Source: Tomitella fengzijianii
Lineage (GTDB): Bacteria; Actinomycetota; Actinomycetes; Mycobacteriales; Mycobacteriaceae
NCBI RefSeq assembly: GCF_007559025.1
Contig: NZ_CP041765.1
Location: 1,050,679-1,114,678, forward strand
DNA length: 64,000 nucleotides
Direction of reading: 5' to 3'
Positions 1 to 9,875 of the stretch are shown piece after piece (position 1 is the stretch's first letter; every line of letters begins with the position of its first letter). The notes beneath the pieces were generated by a model, which searched no databases, was not told the DNA's origin, and saw nothing but the letters and a program-made list of their open reading frames with translations. Position numbers and translations under genes: made by a program.

Positions 1-479
1 CGAACCGCCCGCCGACCCGTCTCAGGGTGTGCGCGCACCCGGGAACGGCGGTACCTTGTGAGGGAAAACACACGGCAAAAGCGGAGGTCGCCGTGTAAAG
101 ACTGTGTGACTCCTCCGTGTCACCCTTCAAAAATGATGGATCAGGATGATATAGCGATTTCGCGATTCGGGTTGAAGGGTCGGTCCGGGAGGTGTTTAAT
201 CACAGGCATGTGATTCGGGTGGATGCGAGGTCTTCGGGCGGTCGGCATCCTCGGGGAGTCCAGGCTCCCGGGGCGCAGGCTGCAGGACGTATCGATCGGT
301 CGCTATGGTAAACATGGACGTTCACCATTGGATCGTTCGGCGGCCGAGGCCGCAGGCCGGCGGTTCACCCGGCGCGCACGCCGACGGGCGTCGATTGCGG
401 GAAGTGCGACTGCAGGAGATGCCTGATCGGGCAACCGAGTCCAGGCATACGGCACCACGACAGATGAGGACCCTTCACG
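1..479. promoter_or_regulatory. Gene-free upstream region of whiB2 with inverted repeats
   Basis: No convincing gene lies in this 479-base stretch. Positions about 60-220 are clearly richer in A and T than the coding DNA around them, as expected of a promoter region. Two inverted repeats are visible. A 9-base pair of arms (ACCCTTCAA at 122-130 and TTGAAGGGT at 172-180) is separated by 41 bases. A second repeat, AATCACA-GGCA-TGTGATT, spans 198-215. In M. tuberculosis the equivalent region separates whiB2 from divergent fbiA, so these may serve whiB2, a leftward gene outside the window, or both. That role is inference. Confidence 0.5.
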
Positions 480-914
480 ATGCTGAATGAGCCCGGTGGT
501 CACGAATCTGGCCGCAGACTGTTTCACATGACGGAGCTTCACGCGGCCGACGGCGCCGCGCCGGGAACCGTGGCGGAACCGCAGTCGGGGGAGTGCGGGG
601 AGTTCGGTCACGGCTTCGGCGAGGAGCCGGTGGCCACCGGCCGCCCGGAGCTCGATCTGGTGGGCGGGTTCGAGGGCAGCGACCTCGGCCCGGTCGAGGA
701 GCAGTGGCAGGATCAGGCTCTGTGCGCGCAGACGGACCCGGAGGCGTTCTTCCCCGAGAAGGGCGGCTCCACGCGCGAGGCCAAGCGCATCTGCCAGAGC
801 TGCGAGGTGCGTTCCGAATGCCTCGAGTACGCGCTGGAGCACGACGAGCGGTTCGGTATCTGGGGCGGTCTCTCGGAGCGTGAGCGGCGCCGCCTGAAGA
901 AGGGCATCGTCTGA
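480..914 (+). CDS. whiB2: WhiB-family iron-sulfur transcriptional regulator, WhiB2/WhmD type
   Basis: A 144-residue WhiB protein. Four cysteines at about 82, 105, 108 and 114 (C-x22-C-x2-C-x5-C) form the [4Fe-4S] ligand set, followed by the turn motif GIWGG at 126-130 and a basic tail (ERERRRLKKG) for DNA or sigma-factor contact. WhiB2/WhmD is needed for septation and division in mycobacteria. The core from DQALCAQTDPEAFFPEK onward is almost that of WhiB2. The N-terminal 75 residues are acidic and poorly conserved, so the start is uncertain. ATG 480 has GAGGA ten bases upstream, while ATG 528 has no visible ribosome site. Synteny with the following genes supports WhiB2 rather than another WhiB. 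Confidence 0.92.
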   Translation: MLNEPGGHESGRRLFHMTELHAADGAAPGTVAEPQSGECGEFGHGFGEEPVATGRPELDLVGGFEGSDLGPVEEQWQDQALCAQTDPEAFFPEKGGSTREAKRICQSCEVRSECLEYALEHDERFGIWGGLSERERRRLKKGIV

Positions 915-965
915 CGGTCGCCCGGCGCCCGGTGGGCTGAGCCGGGTGGTGCGGGCGGCGACGTG

Positions 966-995
966 CCCGAATCTCCTGGCCCCGAATCTCCTGGC
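966..995. repeat. Perfect 15-bp tandem duplication
   Basis: The 15-base unit CCCGAATCTCCTGGC occurs twice head to tail (966-980 and 981-995) in the short gap between convergent whiB2 and the zincin-like gene. It is non-coding on both annotated strands. It probably arose by replication slippage, and no function is visible. Confidence 0.85.
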
Positions 996-1014
996 CGGAG
1001 CGCGGGCCGACGGC

Positions 1015-1605
1015 TCAATCGTCCCGGAGCGTGGGGTCGATGATCTCCGGCGTCACGCCGAGGTGGTTCGCGATCTGCTCGACGAGCACGTCGTGGATGA
1101 GCAGCATCAGCTCTTCCGGTTTGCCGGCCCGCAGTTCCAGCGGCCGCCGGAACAGCACCAGCCGTGCACGAGTGGGGCGGCCGTCGCGGGTGAGCCCGGC
1201 CGGGATGAGGCGGGCTAGGGGCACGGCCCCGTCGGCGACCACCTCCGGTGGCCACACGACCGACCGGGGGTTGCGGGCGCTGATCCGCGGTACATCGTCC
1301 ACGGCCAGGTCCAGCTTGGTCAGCCTCTCATGCCAATCCGCGTCGATCGCGCTGAACGCGTTGAGCGCGAGCTGATCGAAGGCGGACGATCGGCTCAGCC
1401 GGGCGGGGGCGCCCGCTGGGAGGATGCTGCCCCGGGGGCCGCGCCCGCGCCGTTCCACACTGCGGGAACTGGGTTCGCCGCCGCGTCGCCCGCCGGAGGA
1501 CTCGCCGTGCGCGGACGCGCGGGACACGCCCGGTGCGCCCGGGTGCCTGCGCCGTCCCAGCCCGCGACCGGCGGCCGCGCGGTCGCCGAAAGGCCCTCTC
1601 ATCAT
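1015..1605 (-). CDS. Zincin-like metallopeptidase-family protein with lost HExxH motif (Rv3259-like)
   Basis: A 196-residue protein; the C-terminal 110 residues match the DUF1025/zincin-like family found next to whiB2 (Rv3259). In active family members the last helix reads V-H-E-I-G-H-H-F-G. Here the aligned stretch is VLVEQIANHLG, so both zinc histidines and the catalytic glutamate are replaced (H to E, E to Q, H to N). The protein is therefore probably not a metalloprotease. The N-terminal 75 residues are rich in Arg, Gly and Pro, typical of a disordered tail. The start was put at the ATG at 1605 (ATG-ATG); ATG 1677 in the same frame is possible. It is divergent from the DUF3499 gene. Confidence 0.8.
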   Translation of the reverse strand: MMRGPFGDRAAAGRGLGRRRHPGAPGVSRASAHGESSGGRRGGEPSSRSVERRGRGPRGSILPAGAPARLSRSSAFDQLALNAFSAIDADWHERLTKLDLAVDDVPRISARNPRSVVWPPEVVADGAVPLARLIPAGLTRDGRPTRARLVLFRRPLELRAGKPEELMLLIHDVLVEQIANHLGVTPEIIDPTLRDD

Positions 1606-1726
1606 GACGACGAGGCTACCCGTGGGGCCGTCCGCGGGCGCACAGGCGCGTCCGGTGCGGCCCGGACGGTGCGACATGCGGTGAGTGCGACGGTGCGGCG
1701 CGGGGAGTGCGATAGGGTCGACGCTT

Positions 1727-2128
1727 GTGAGGATGCTGCGGAAATGCTGCCGGCCGGGGTGCAACAACTCGGCGGTCGCCACGTTGACGTTCGTGTACTC
1801 GGACTCGACTGCAGTGGTGGGACCGCTGGCGACGAGCGCGGAGCCGCACTCCTGGGACCTGTGCGAGTCGCACGCCGTCCGCATCACCGCGCCCCGCAAC
1901 TGGGATCTGGTCCGCCACGAGGGCCGCTTCGCGCCCGGCGAGCCCGACGAGGACGATCTGACGGCCCTCGCCGAGGCGGTCCGCGAGGCCGGACGGGGGG
2001 AACGCAGGAGGTCCGCCGCCGCCGACGGTCCGGCACGCGGGGCGGACACGCCGTCGGGGCCACCGTCGCCGATCACCAGGACGGGACGCCGGGGGCACCT
2101 GCGCGTCCTGCCGGATCCGGAATCCTGA
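1727..2128 (+). CDS. DUF3499 family protein (Rv3258c-like)
   Basis: A 133-residue conserved actinobacterial protein of unknown function. The N-terminal core contains CCRPGC, then ATLTFVYSDSTAVVGPLAT and HSWDLCESHA, the hallmark of DUF3499. The cysteine pairs near residues 7-12 and 46 with nearby histidines suggest a metal site. After the core the sequence becomes charged and low in complexity. Either GTG 1727 or ATG 1733 can start it; they differ by two codons. It sits between whiB2 and the phosphomannomutase gene as in mycobacteria. No function is assigned. Confidence 0.85.
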   Translation: MRMLRKCCRPGCNNSAVATLTFVYSDSTAVVGPLATSAEPHSWDLCESHAVRITAPRNWDLVRHEGRFAPGEPDEDDLTALAEAVREAGRGERRRSAAADGPARGADTPSGPPSPITRTGRRGHLRVLPDPES

Positions 2129-2160
2129 CGGGGATCACGACGGGCCCGGGCCGTTAGGAT

Positions 2161-2183
2161 CGTGGCCGTGCGGGACGGCCACG
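2161..2183. terminator. Hairpin between the DUF3499 gene and manB
   Basis: CGTGGCCGT (2161-2169) pairs with ACGGCCACG (2175-2183) around a 5-base loop. A 9-bp GC stem without a T-run is a common actinobacterial terminator or attenuator shape. The role is inferred from position only. Confidence 0.4.
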
Positions 2184-2239
2184 CGGGGCGTGCGGAGTCC
2201 GCCGCGCATTCGTAGACGAGATTCGAGAGGCTTGGGGCA

Positions 2240-3616
2240 GTGGTGCGATCGGCTACGTCAGTGCACGCCGTGATCAAGGCGTACGACGTGCGAGGGCTCG
2301 TGGGTGAACAGCTCGACGAGGGCTTCGTCCGCGACGTCGGCGCAGCGTTCGCGGCCCTCATGCGATCGGAGGGCGCACTCTCCGTCGTCGTGGGCCACGA
2401 CATGCGCGAGTCGTCCCCGGCGCTCGCCGCCGCCTTCGGCGAAGGAGTCCGGGCGCAGGGGCTCGACGTCGTCTCGCTGGGGCTGACCTCCACCGACGAG
2501 CTGTATTACGCATCCGGCGCGGCGTCCTGCCCCGGCGCCATGTTCACCGCCAGCCACAACCCGGCCCGCTACAACGGGATCAAGATGTGCCGTTCTGGTG
2601 CACGTCCGGTGGGGCAGGACTCCGGACTGGCCGAGATCGCCGGCGCGGTGATCGCAGGCGTCCCCTCCTGGGATGGACGCCCCGGGGAGGCGTCCCGGCG
2701 TGAGGTGCTCGGAGAGTACGCGGCGTTCCTGCGCGGGCTCGTGGACCTCAGCGCCATCCGCCCGCTCACCGTGTCGGTCGACGCGGGCAGCGGCATGGGC
2801 GGGCACACCGTGCCGGCGGTGCTCGGCGGCGCCGGCCTGCCCCTCACGATCGACCCGCTCTACTTCGAGCTCGACGGCGAGTTCCCCTTTCACGAGGCGA
2901 ACCCGCTCGACCCGAAGAACATCGTGGACCTGCAGGCGCGCGTCGTCGAGTCGGGCGCCGACGTGGGTCTGGCCTTCGACGGGGACGCGGACCGCTGCTT
3001 CGTGGTCGACGAGCTGGGCCGTCCGGTGTCGCCGTCGGCGGTGACCGCCCTGGTGGCGGAGCGCGAGCTGGCGAAGGCGCCGGGGGCGTCGATCATCCAC
3101 AACCTCATCACCTCGCGGGCGGTGCCGGAGCTGGTGCGCGAGCTCGGCGGCACCCCGGTGCGCACGCGCGTCGGCCACTCCTTCATCAAATCGACGATGG
3201 CGGACACTGGCGCGGTGTTCGGCGGAGAGCACTCGGCGCACTACTACTTCAAGGACTTCTGGAACGCGGATTCCGGCATGCTCGCGGCGATGCACGTGCT
3301 GGCCGCGCTGGGCGAGCAGGAGCGCCCGCTCTCCGAGCTGATGGCCTCCTACACCCGGTACGCGGCGTCGGGCGAGATCAACTCCACGGTCGAAGACGCG
3401 GCCGCACGCACCGACGCGGTGGTGGCGGCCTTCGCCGACCGGACCGTGTCCGTGGACGACCTGGACGGGGTCACCGTGGAACTCGAGGGCGGCGCGTGGT
3501 TCAACCTGCGGGCGTCCAACACCGAGCCGTTGCTGCGGCTCAACGCCGAGGCGGCCACGCAGTCGGAGGTGGACGCGCTGGCCGCGGAGGTGCTCGCCGT
3601 GGTGCGCGGCGGCTGA
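2240..3616 (+). CDS. manB: Phosphomannomutase/phosphoglucomutase
   Basis: A 458-residue alpha-D-phosphohexomutase of normal length that interconverts mannose-6-phosphate and mannose-1-phosphate for GDP-mannose, the donor for mannosylated lipids and lipoglycans. Four family signatures are visible: the phosphoserine loop TASHNPARYNG (Ser105), the magnesium loop DGDADR (247-252), the sugar-binding loop GEHSAHYYF (329 on), and the phosphate-binding loop RASNTEPLLRLN near 422. The GTG start at 2240 lies about 110 bases after the DUF3499 stop. The downstream Trm112-like, SIS-like and manA genes complete a mannose activation operon as in mycobacteria (Rv3257c-Rv3255c). Confidence 0.95.
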   Translation: MVRSATSVHAVIKAYDVRGLVGEQLDEGFVRDVGAAFAALMRSEGALSVVVGHDMRESSPALAAAFGEGVRAQGLDVVSLGLTSTDELYYASGAASCPGAMFTASHNPARYNGIKMCRSGARPVGQDSGLAEIAGAVIAGVPSWDGRPGEASRREVLGEYAAFLRGLVDLSAIRPLTVSVDAGSGMGGHTVPAVLGGAGLPLTIDPLYFELDGEFPFHEANPLDPKNIVDLQARVVESGADVGLAFDGDADRCFVVDELGRPVSPSAVTALVAERELAKAPGASIIHNLITSRAVPELVRELGGTPVRTRVGHSFIKSTMADTGAVFGGEHSAHYYFKDFWNADSGMLAAMHVLAALGEQERPLSELMASYTRYAASGEINSTVEDAAARTDAVVAAFADRTVSVDDLDGVTVELEGGAWFNLRASNTEPLLRLNAEAATQSEVDALAAEVLAVVRGG

Positions 3617-3781
3617 CCGGGCCAGCCGGAGGGCCGGGGGCGGCCCCGACCGCGCGGTGCGCCCCGGACTGCTGCGCGCCCGGGGCGGATCGGCAAGACT
3701 GACAGTGTGCGACGGGGATCGACCGGGAATGCGTTCGGAGGTCCCCGATGCCCGAAACGGAACCCGGAAGGAACATTCGAC

Positions 3782-4021
3782 ATGGCGGTGGAGCTGGATC
3801 CCGTGCTGGCGGAGGTGCTGGCCTGCCCGGCGCCCGACCACGGAGCGCTGCGGGCTGGAACGCCGGAGGACCCGGACGCGGACGTGCTCGCCTGCACCGT
3901 GTGCGGCCGGATGTACCCGGTTGTCGACGGCATTCCGGTGATGTTGCTGGAGGAGGCGACGCTTCCGGGCCAGGGGGTCTCCGGCGAGGCTGCGCCGCTG
4001 GACGGGGAACAGTCGACGTGA
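3782..4021 (+). CDS. Trm112-like small zinc-ribbon protein
   Basis: A 79-residue protein with the Trm112/YcaR fold pattern: LAEVLACPAPDHG, then LACTVCGRMYPVVDGIPVMLLEEA. Family members usually have two CxxC pairs binding zinc or acting as methyltransferase activators. Here the second pair (CTVC) is intact but the first has only one cysteine (CPAP), so the metal site is probably incomplete or completed by another residue. The ATG at 3782 was chosen because homology begins there. The stop overlaps the next start as GTGA, suggesting translational coupling with the SIS-like gene. Confidence 0.85.
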   Translation: MAVELDPVLAEVLACPAPDHGALRAGTPEDPDADVLACTVCGRMYPVVDGIPVMLLEEATLPGQGVSGEAAPLDGEQST

Positions 4022-5235
4022 TCGCTTCGGCGTCCGGGATCGACCTCGACGACGCCGAGCAGTTGATCCGCGGAGACCACCGCGGGATCCTGCGGTCGGC
4101 GGCCTCCGGGGGCGCGCAGTTCCGTGCCGTGGCGACGGCGGTATCGGAAGACGTACTCGTCCCGGTCGCAGGGGTGCGTCCCCGTGCGGTGGTCCTCGTG
4201 GCGCGCGGCGGTGGCGGCGCCGCGGCGGCCGACGTTGCGGCCGCCGTGCTGGGGCCGGATCTCGACGTCCCGGTCGTGCGTGCGGCGGCCCTGCCGGAAT
4301 GGGCCGGTTCCCTTGACCTCGTGGTCGTGCTCGGCGACGACGCCGGCGACCCGGCGCTGAGCGGGGCGGTGGGGGAAGCGGTGCGGCGCGGCGCGGAAAC
4401 AGTGGTCACCGTCCCCGCGGAGGGGCCCGTCGGCGCGGCGGCGGGCACGCGGGCGCTGACGTTGCCCCCGCGCGTCCCGGTGCTGATCGCCCACCGCTTC
4501 CTGCACCATCTGGCAGCGGCGCTGGCCGTGCTGGCGACCGCGCGGCCCGAACGGTGCGCCCGGTGGTTGGGGACCCGGGACGTGGCCGCAGGCCTCACTG
4601 CTCTCGCGGACCGCCTCGACGGCGAGGCGCTGACCGACGGGCCCGGGCGCGAGGCGTTCCGCAATCCGGCGAAGGCGCTGGCGGAGGCCATGCTCGGCCA
4701 TGACGTGGTGTTCGCCGGCGACGACGCCGCCACCGCGGCGCTGGCGCGCTGCGCGTCCACCGATCTGCTGTCCACGGCCGGCGCGGCTTCCGCGGGGGTC
4801 GGGCTCGTCGAGGTGCTGGCCGCGCCGCCGGTCGCGGACGGGCCGGGTGGGGCGGACTCGATCTTCCACGACGATCAGATCGACGGGCCGGCCGCGGTGG
4901 CGCCGCGCCGGGTGTTCGTCTTCGCCGCCGCCCGCGACGAACGCGCAGTGCGGCCCCGCATGGCGGCGGTGCCGGACGGACAGTTGCTCCTCGCTGCATC
5001 CGACCCGTCCGCTTCCGACCACGCCGAATCCGACCCGGCCGCCTCCGACCTGTCCACCGGTGGTCCGCCCGGCGCCGCGGACGCCGGGCGCGCCGGCACG
5101 GCGCGCGCCGCGGACTCGGTGCCGCTGATCGAGCAGTGCGCGGTGCTTGCGGTGCGGTGGCAGACGGCCGCCGGCTACGTCGCCGCGGCGTCCGGCACTG
5201 CCGCATGGGGCGGTCCGCAGGGGGAACTGAGGTAG
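4018..5235 (+). CDS. SIS-like phosphosugar-binding protein (Rv3256c-like)
   Basis: A 405-residue protein starting at GTG 4018, which overlaps the upstream stop. By position and sequence it matches the Rv3256c family found between manB and manA and often described as a bacterial phosphoglucose/phosphomannose isomerase-type SIS protein. The region around AVVLVARGGGGAAAADVAAAVL resembles the first SIS nucleotide-fold strand and loop. The long Ala-, Gly- and Asp-rich stretches make domain assignment weak, and a stretch of about residues 320-360 (ASDPSASDHAESDPAASD) is low complexity. Enzymatic activity is not demonstrated by any motif seen here. Its TAG stop overlaps the manA start by one base. 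Confidence 0.75.
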   Translation: MIASASGIDLDDAEQLIRGDHRGILRSAASGGAQFRAVATAVSEDVLVPVAGVRPRAVVLVARGGGGAAAADVAAAVLGPDLDVPVVRAAALPEWAGSLDLVVVLGDDAGDPALSGAVGEAVRRGAETVVTVPAEGPVGAAAGTRALTLPPRVPVLIAHRFLHHLAAALAVLATARPERCARWLGTRDVAAGLTALADRLDGEALTDGPGREAFRNPAKALAEAMLGHDVVFAGDDAATAALARCASTDLLSTAGAASAGVGLVEVLAAPPVADGPGGADSIFHDDQIDGPAAVAPRRVFVFAAARDERAVRPRMAAVPDGQLLLAASDPSASDHAESDPAASDLSTGGPPGAADAGRAGTARAADSVPLIEQCAVLAVRWQTAAGYVAAASGTAAWGGPQGELR

Positions 5236-6542
5236 TGCTGGTACTCGACGCAGTGGTGCGCTCCTACGCCTGGGGATCGCGGACCGCACTGGCGCGGCTG
5301 CGCGGCGACGCCGGCCCCTCGCCGCATCCCGAGGCTGAGCTGTGGTTCGGCGCGCATCCTGCTGATTCCGCCTACGTGCACGGAGCGCGCCCGCGCGACG
5401 GCGAGGACGCCCCCGCGGACGGCCGCAGCTCGCTGTTGGACCTGATCGAGTCGGACCCCGCCGGGCAGCTCGGCGCAGAGGTGATGGCCAGGTTCGGCCC
5501 GCGGCTGCCGTTCCTGCTCAAGCTGCTGGCCGCGGAGGAGCCGCTGTCGTTGCAGGCGCATCCCAGCAGGGACCAGGCGCTGGAGGGGTTCGACCGCGAG
5601 GAGGGCGCGGGGATCCCCATCGACTCGCCCATCCGCAACTACCGGGATCGCAACCACAAGCCCGAGGTGGTCGTGGCCCTCGAGCGCTTCGACGCGCTCG
5701 CCGGGTTCCGCGACCCGGCGCGCACCGTGGATCTTCTGGGCGCCATCGGCGTGCCGGAGCTCGACCCGCATCTGGGACTGCTGCGTGGGCAGCCCGACGA
5801 GGCCGGGCTTCGGGCCCTGTTCACCACGTGGATCACCATGCCGCAGGCGATGGTCTACCGGCTGTTGCCGAAGGTCCTCGAAGGGTGCGTCCGCTACCTC
5901 GCGGAGCACGGCAACGGCGGCGAATTCGCGGCCGAGGCCCGTTCCACCCTGCAGATCGGTGAGGCCTACCCGGGGGATGTGGGCGTGCTGTCGTCGATGC
6001 TGCTCAACCGGATCACGCTGGAGCCCGGCGAGGCGCTCTACCTGCCGGCGGGCAACCTGCACGCGTACCTGCACGGCGTTGGCGTGGAGATCATGGCGAA
6101 CTCCGACAACGTGCTGCGCGGCGGGCTCACCCCGAAGCACGTCGACGTCCCCGAGCTGCTGCGCGTGCTGGACTTCCACTCGGTCCCCGCCACCCCCACC
6201 GAGGGCGTCGCCACCGGGGCCCGCGAGCGCGTATACCTCTCGGACACCCCGGAGTTCCGCCTGAGCAGCATCGACCTGCACGACGGGTGCGTGGAGATCT
6301 CCGGGTCGGGACCGGAGATACTTCTCTGCACAGGGGGGGCGGTTGAGGCACACTGTGATGCTGTGGAAACCACGATCCATGCCACGCAGGCGCTGTGGGT
6401 GCCCGCATCGTCCGGACCGGTCACGCTGACGGCGGTCCCGCATGAACGCGGGCCGCTCGCGCACGTGCCGCAGGATCCGGGGGCGGGTGCCGCGGGCGGT
6501 ACCGGGGCGCAGGTCTTCCGGGCCCGGGTGGGGTCGGCGTGA
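5235..6542 (+). CDS. manA: Mannose-6-phosphate isomerase, class I
   Basis: A 435-residue type I phosphomannose isomerase that makes mannose-6-phosphate from fructose-6-phosphate, feeding the adjacent phosphomannomutase. Visible zinc and active-site elements are SLQAHPSRDQA (Gln and His ligands), NHKPEVVVAL (Glu ligand), and the signature YLPAGNLHAYLHGVGVEIM followed by SDNVLRGGLTPKHVDV. The GTG start overlaps the stop of the preceding gene by one base, giving tight coupling. The last approximately 60 residues are Gly- and Ala-rich. The stop overlaps the next gene in a GTGA arrangement. Confidence 0.95.
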   Translation: MLVLDAVVRSYAWGSRTALARLRGDAGPSPHPEAELWFGAHPADSAYVHGARPRDGEDAPADGRSSLLDLIESDPAGQLGAEVMARFGPRLPFLLKLLAAEEPLSLQAHPSRDQALEGFDREEGAGIPIDSPIRNYRDRNHKPEVVVALERFDALAGFRDPARTVDLLGAIGVPELDPHLGLLRGQPDEAGLRALFTTWITMPQAMVYRLLPKVLEGCVRYLAEHGNGGEFAAEARSTLQIGEAYPGDVGVLSSMLLNRITLEPGEALYLPAGNLHAYLHGVGVEIMANSDNVLRGGLTPKHVDVPELLRVLDFHSVPATPTEGVATGARERVYLSDTPEFRLSSIDLHDGCVEISGSGPEILLCTGGAVEAHCDAVETTIHATQALWVPASSGPVTLTAVPHERGPLAHVPQDPGAGAAGGTGAQVFRARVGSA

Positions 6543-7540
6543 GCGCCGGGCCGGGGCAGGCGGACGACGCCGCCGGACCGTCCGGTGGCGGGGCGGACGA
6601 GTCCGGCGGCCACGGGCAGGAGGGCCTGAAGACCATCCTCGCCGCGCTGTCGGCCAACCTGGGCATCGCGATCGCGAAGTTCGTCGGGTTCGCCGTCACC
6701 GGTTCGTCGTCGATGCTCGCGGAGGGCGTGCACTCGATGGCCGACACCGCCAACCAGGCGCTGCTGCTGCTGGGCCGCAAGCAGGCGTCCAAGAGGCCGG
6801 ACCGCCTGCACCAGTTCGGCTACGGCCGCAACCGCTACTTCTACGCGTTCGTCGTGGCGCTCGTGCTGTTCAGCATGGGTTCGGTGTTCGCCGTCTACGA
6901 GGGCATCGAGAAGATCCGGCACCCCGAGGAACTCAGCAGCCCGTTCGTGGCGATCGCGATCCTCCTGGTGGCCGTCGCGCTCGAGGGCTACAGCTTCCAC
7001 ACCGCCCGCGGCGAGTCGAAGGCCCTCAAGGGCGGGCAGAGCTGGTGGGGGTTCATCCGCAGAAGCAGGAACCCGGAGTTGCCGGTGGTGCTCCTGGAGG
7101 ACTCCGGAGCTCTCGTGGGCCTGGTGCTGGCGCTGGCCGGTGTGGGGCTGACCATGGCCACCGGCGACGCGGTGTGGGACGGGGTCGGCACCGTGCTCAT
7201 CGGCTGTCTGCTCGGCGCCATCGCGATCGTGCTCATCGTGGAGATGAAGTCGCTGCTCATCGGGGAGGCGGCCACCGAGGAGCAGGAGGGCAGGATCCTG
7301 GCGGCGATGGAGGCGGGTCTCGCCGAGCGCGTGATCCACCTGCGCACCCAGTACCTGAGCCCGGACGAGCTGTTGGTGGCCGCAAAAATCGCGCTGCCCC
7401 CGGGCACGCCCCTCGACGAGGTGGCGAGGCAGGTGGACGCGGCGGAGGCGCGGATCCGCGAGGCCGTGCCGGTGGCGCAGCTCATCTACATCGAGCCGGA
7501 CCTGGACCGGGCGCGCGGCGCCGGAAGCGCGGACCGCTAG
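6539..7540 (+). CDS. Cation diffusion facilitator family transporter
   Basis: A 333-residue CDF exporter (FieF/ZitB type) predicted to move divalent metals such as zinc, iron or manganese out of the cell in exchange for protons. The transmembrane core lies at about residues 30-235. The metal-site residues of helix 2 are seen in GVHSMADTANQ (His and Asp), and helix 5 has EDSGALVGLVLALAG. The C-terminal cytosolic part (from about 240) is the usual dimerising domain ending in YIEPDLDRA. The first 30 residues are a disordered Gly-rich tail. The GTG start overlaps manA by four bases. Substrate metal cannot be read from the sequence. Confidence 0.9.
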   Translation: MSAGPGQADDAAGPSGGGADESGGHGQEGLKTILAALSANLGIAIAKFVGFAVTGSSSMLAEGVHSMADTANQALLLLGRKQASKRPDRLHQFGYGRNRYFYAFVVALVLFSMGSVFAVYEGIEKIRHPEELSSPFVAIAILLVAVALEGYSFHTARGESKALKGGQSWWGFIRRSRNPELPVVLLEDSGALVGLVLALAGVGLTMATGDAVWDGVGTVLIGCLLGAIAIVLIVEMKSLLIGEAATEEQEGRILAAMEAGLAERVIHLRTQYLSPDELLVAAKIALPPGTPLDEVARQVDAAEARIREAVPVAQLIYIEPDLDRARGAGSADR

Positions 7541-7550
7541 CCTGGCAGGC

Positions 7551-7566
7551 GGTCCGCGGGCGGACC
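7551..7566. terminator. Small hairpin before ahcY
   Basis: GGTCCGC and GCGGACC flank a 2-base GG loop between the CDF transporter gene and ahcY. It may be a weak terminator or attenuator. The ahcY ribosome site (GAGGAGAGG) follows it closely. Confidence 0.3.
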
Positions 7567-7591
7567 GACCGTACGTGATGAGGAGAGGTAC

Positions 7592-9081
<1,490 letters not shown>

Positions 9082-9082
<1 letters not shown>

Positions 9083-9738
9083 TGGGCGTACTGATCGCCG
9101 TCGAGGGCATCGACGGGGCGGGCAAGCGCACGCTCACCGGCCGCCTCGTCGAGGCCTGGCGTGGCGGGGGGCTGACGGTCGCCACCGCCGCGTTCCCCCG
9201 CTACGGCGCGTCGGTGCACGCCGACCTGGGTGCCGAGGCGCTGCGCGGCGGGCACGGCGACCTGGTCGACTCCGTCTACGGCATGGCGCTGATGTGGGCG
9301 CTGGACCGGCGCGCCGCGGACGGGGACCTGGCCGGGATGATCGCCGGGCACGACGTGGTGCTGCTGGACCGCTACGTCGCATCCAACGCGGCGTACGGGG
9401 CGGCGCGCCTGCGCGAGGGCTGCGACGGGCCGTTCACCAAGTGGGTGCGCGGGCTCGAGTTCGGGCGGTTCGGCCTGCCGGTGCCGGACGCGCAGTTGCT
9501 GCTGGACGTGCCGGTGGAGCTGGCGCGCGAGCGGGCCGCCCATCGTGAGGCGCAGGACCCGTCCCGGTCCCGCGACGCCTATGAGCGCGACGGCGCGCTG
9601 CAACAGCGGGTGGCCGGCGCCTACGAGGCGCTCGCGGGCGCCGCGTGGGTGTCGCCGTGGGAGGTCGCGTCGCCGGACACGGCGGGTTCGGCGGTCGCGG
9701 TGGACGCGCTCGCCGCGCGCCTCGTGCCGGGACGGTGA
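9082..9738 (+). CDS. tmk: dTMP kinase
   Basis: A 218-residue thymidylate kinase that phosphorylates dTMP to dTDP for DNA synthesis. The P-loop is EGIDGAGKRTLT at residues 8-19, followed by the DRYVASNAAYGAAR loop near 95 that carries the conserved DR motif and contacts nucleotide. The LID region lies near 145-165. Length and order (ahcY-tmk-mtrA-mtrB-lpqB) match mycobacteria. The ATG overlaps the ahcY stop, so the two are probably co-translated. Confidence 0.95.
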
Positions 9739-9875
9739 GGCGGCGGAGGACACCGGTGATCGCACCGCGGCCAACCGATCCGAACCGGCGATCCGCCACC
9801 GGATAGACTGTTCGCGCGAGTGCCGTGCGAACCGCCGCGGCGCGTTGGGCGTCGGCGGCGGTCTGGGATGCCACG

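Noticed and set aside
198-215. CRP binding site upstream of whiB2
   Set aside because: The half sites are in the order TCACA...TGTGA with a 4-base spacer, opposite to the CRP consensus TGTGA-N6-TCACA, so I report it only as an inverted repeat.
303-842. A 179-codon minus-strand frame opposite whiB2
   Set aside because: The plus strand encodes an unmistakable WhiB core; the antisense translation is Arg- and Ala-rich without homology.
1606-2493. Upstream extension of the zincin-like frame on the minus strand
   Set aside because: It runs antisense to the DUF3499 gene and into manB, has low-complexity Ser- and Arg-rich sequence, and a reasonable ATG-ATG start exists at 1605.
7541-7591. Possible S-adenosylhomocysteine riboswitch before ahcY
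   Set aside because: The gap is only 51 bases and holds just a small hairpin and the ribosome site; there is no room for the known SAH aptamer.
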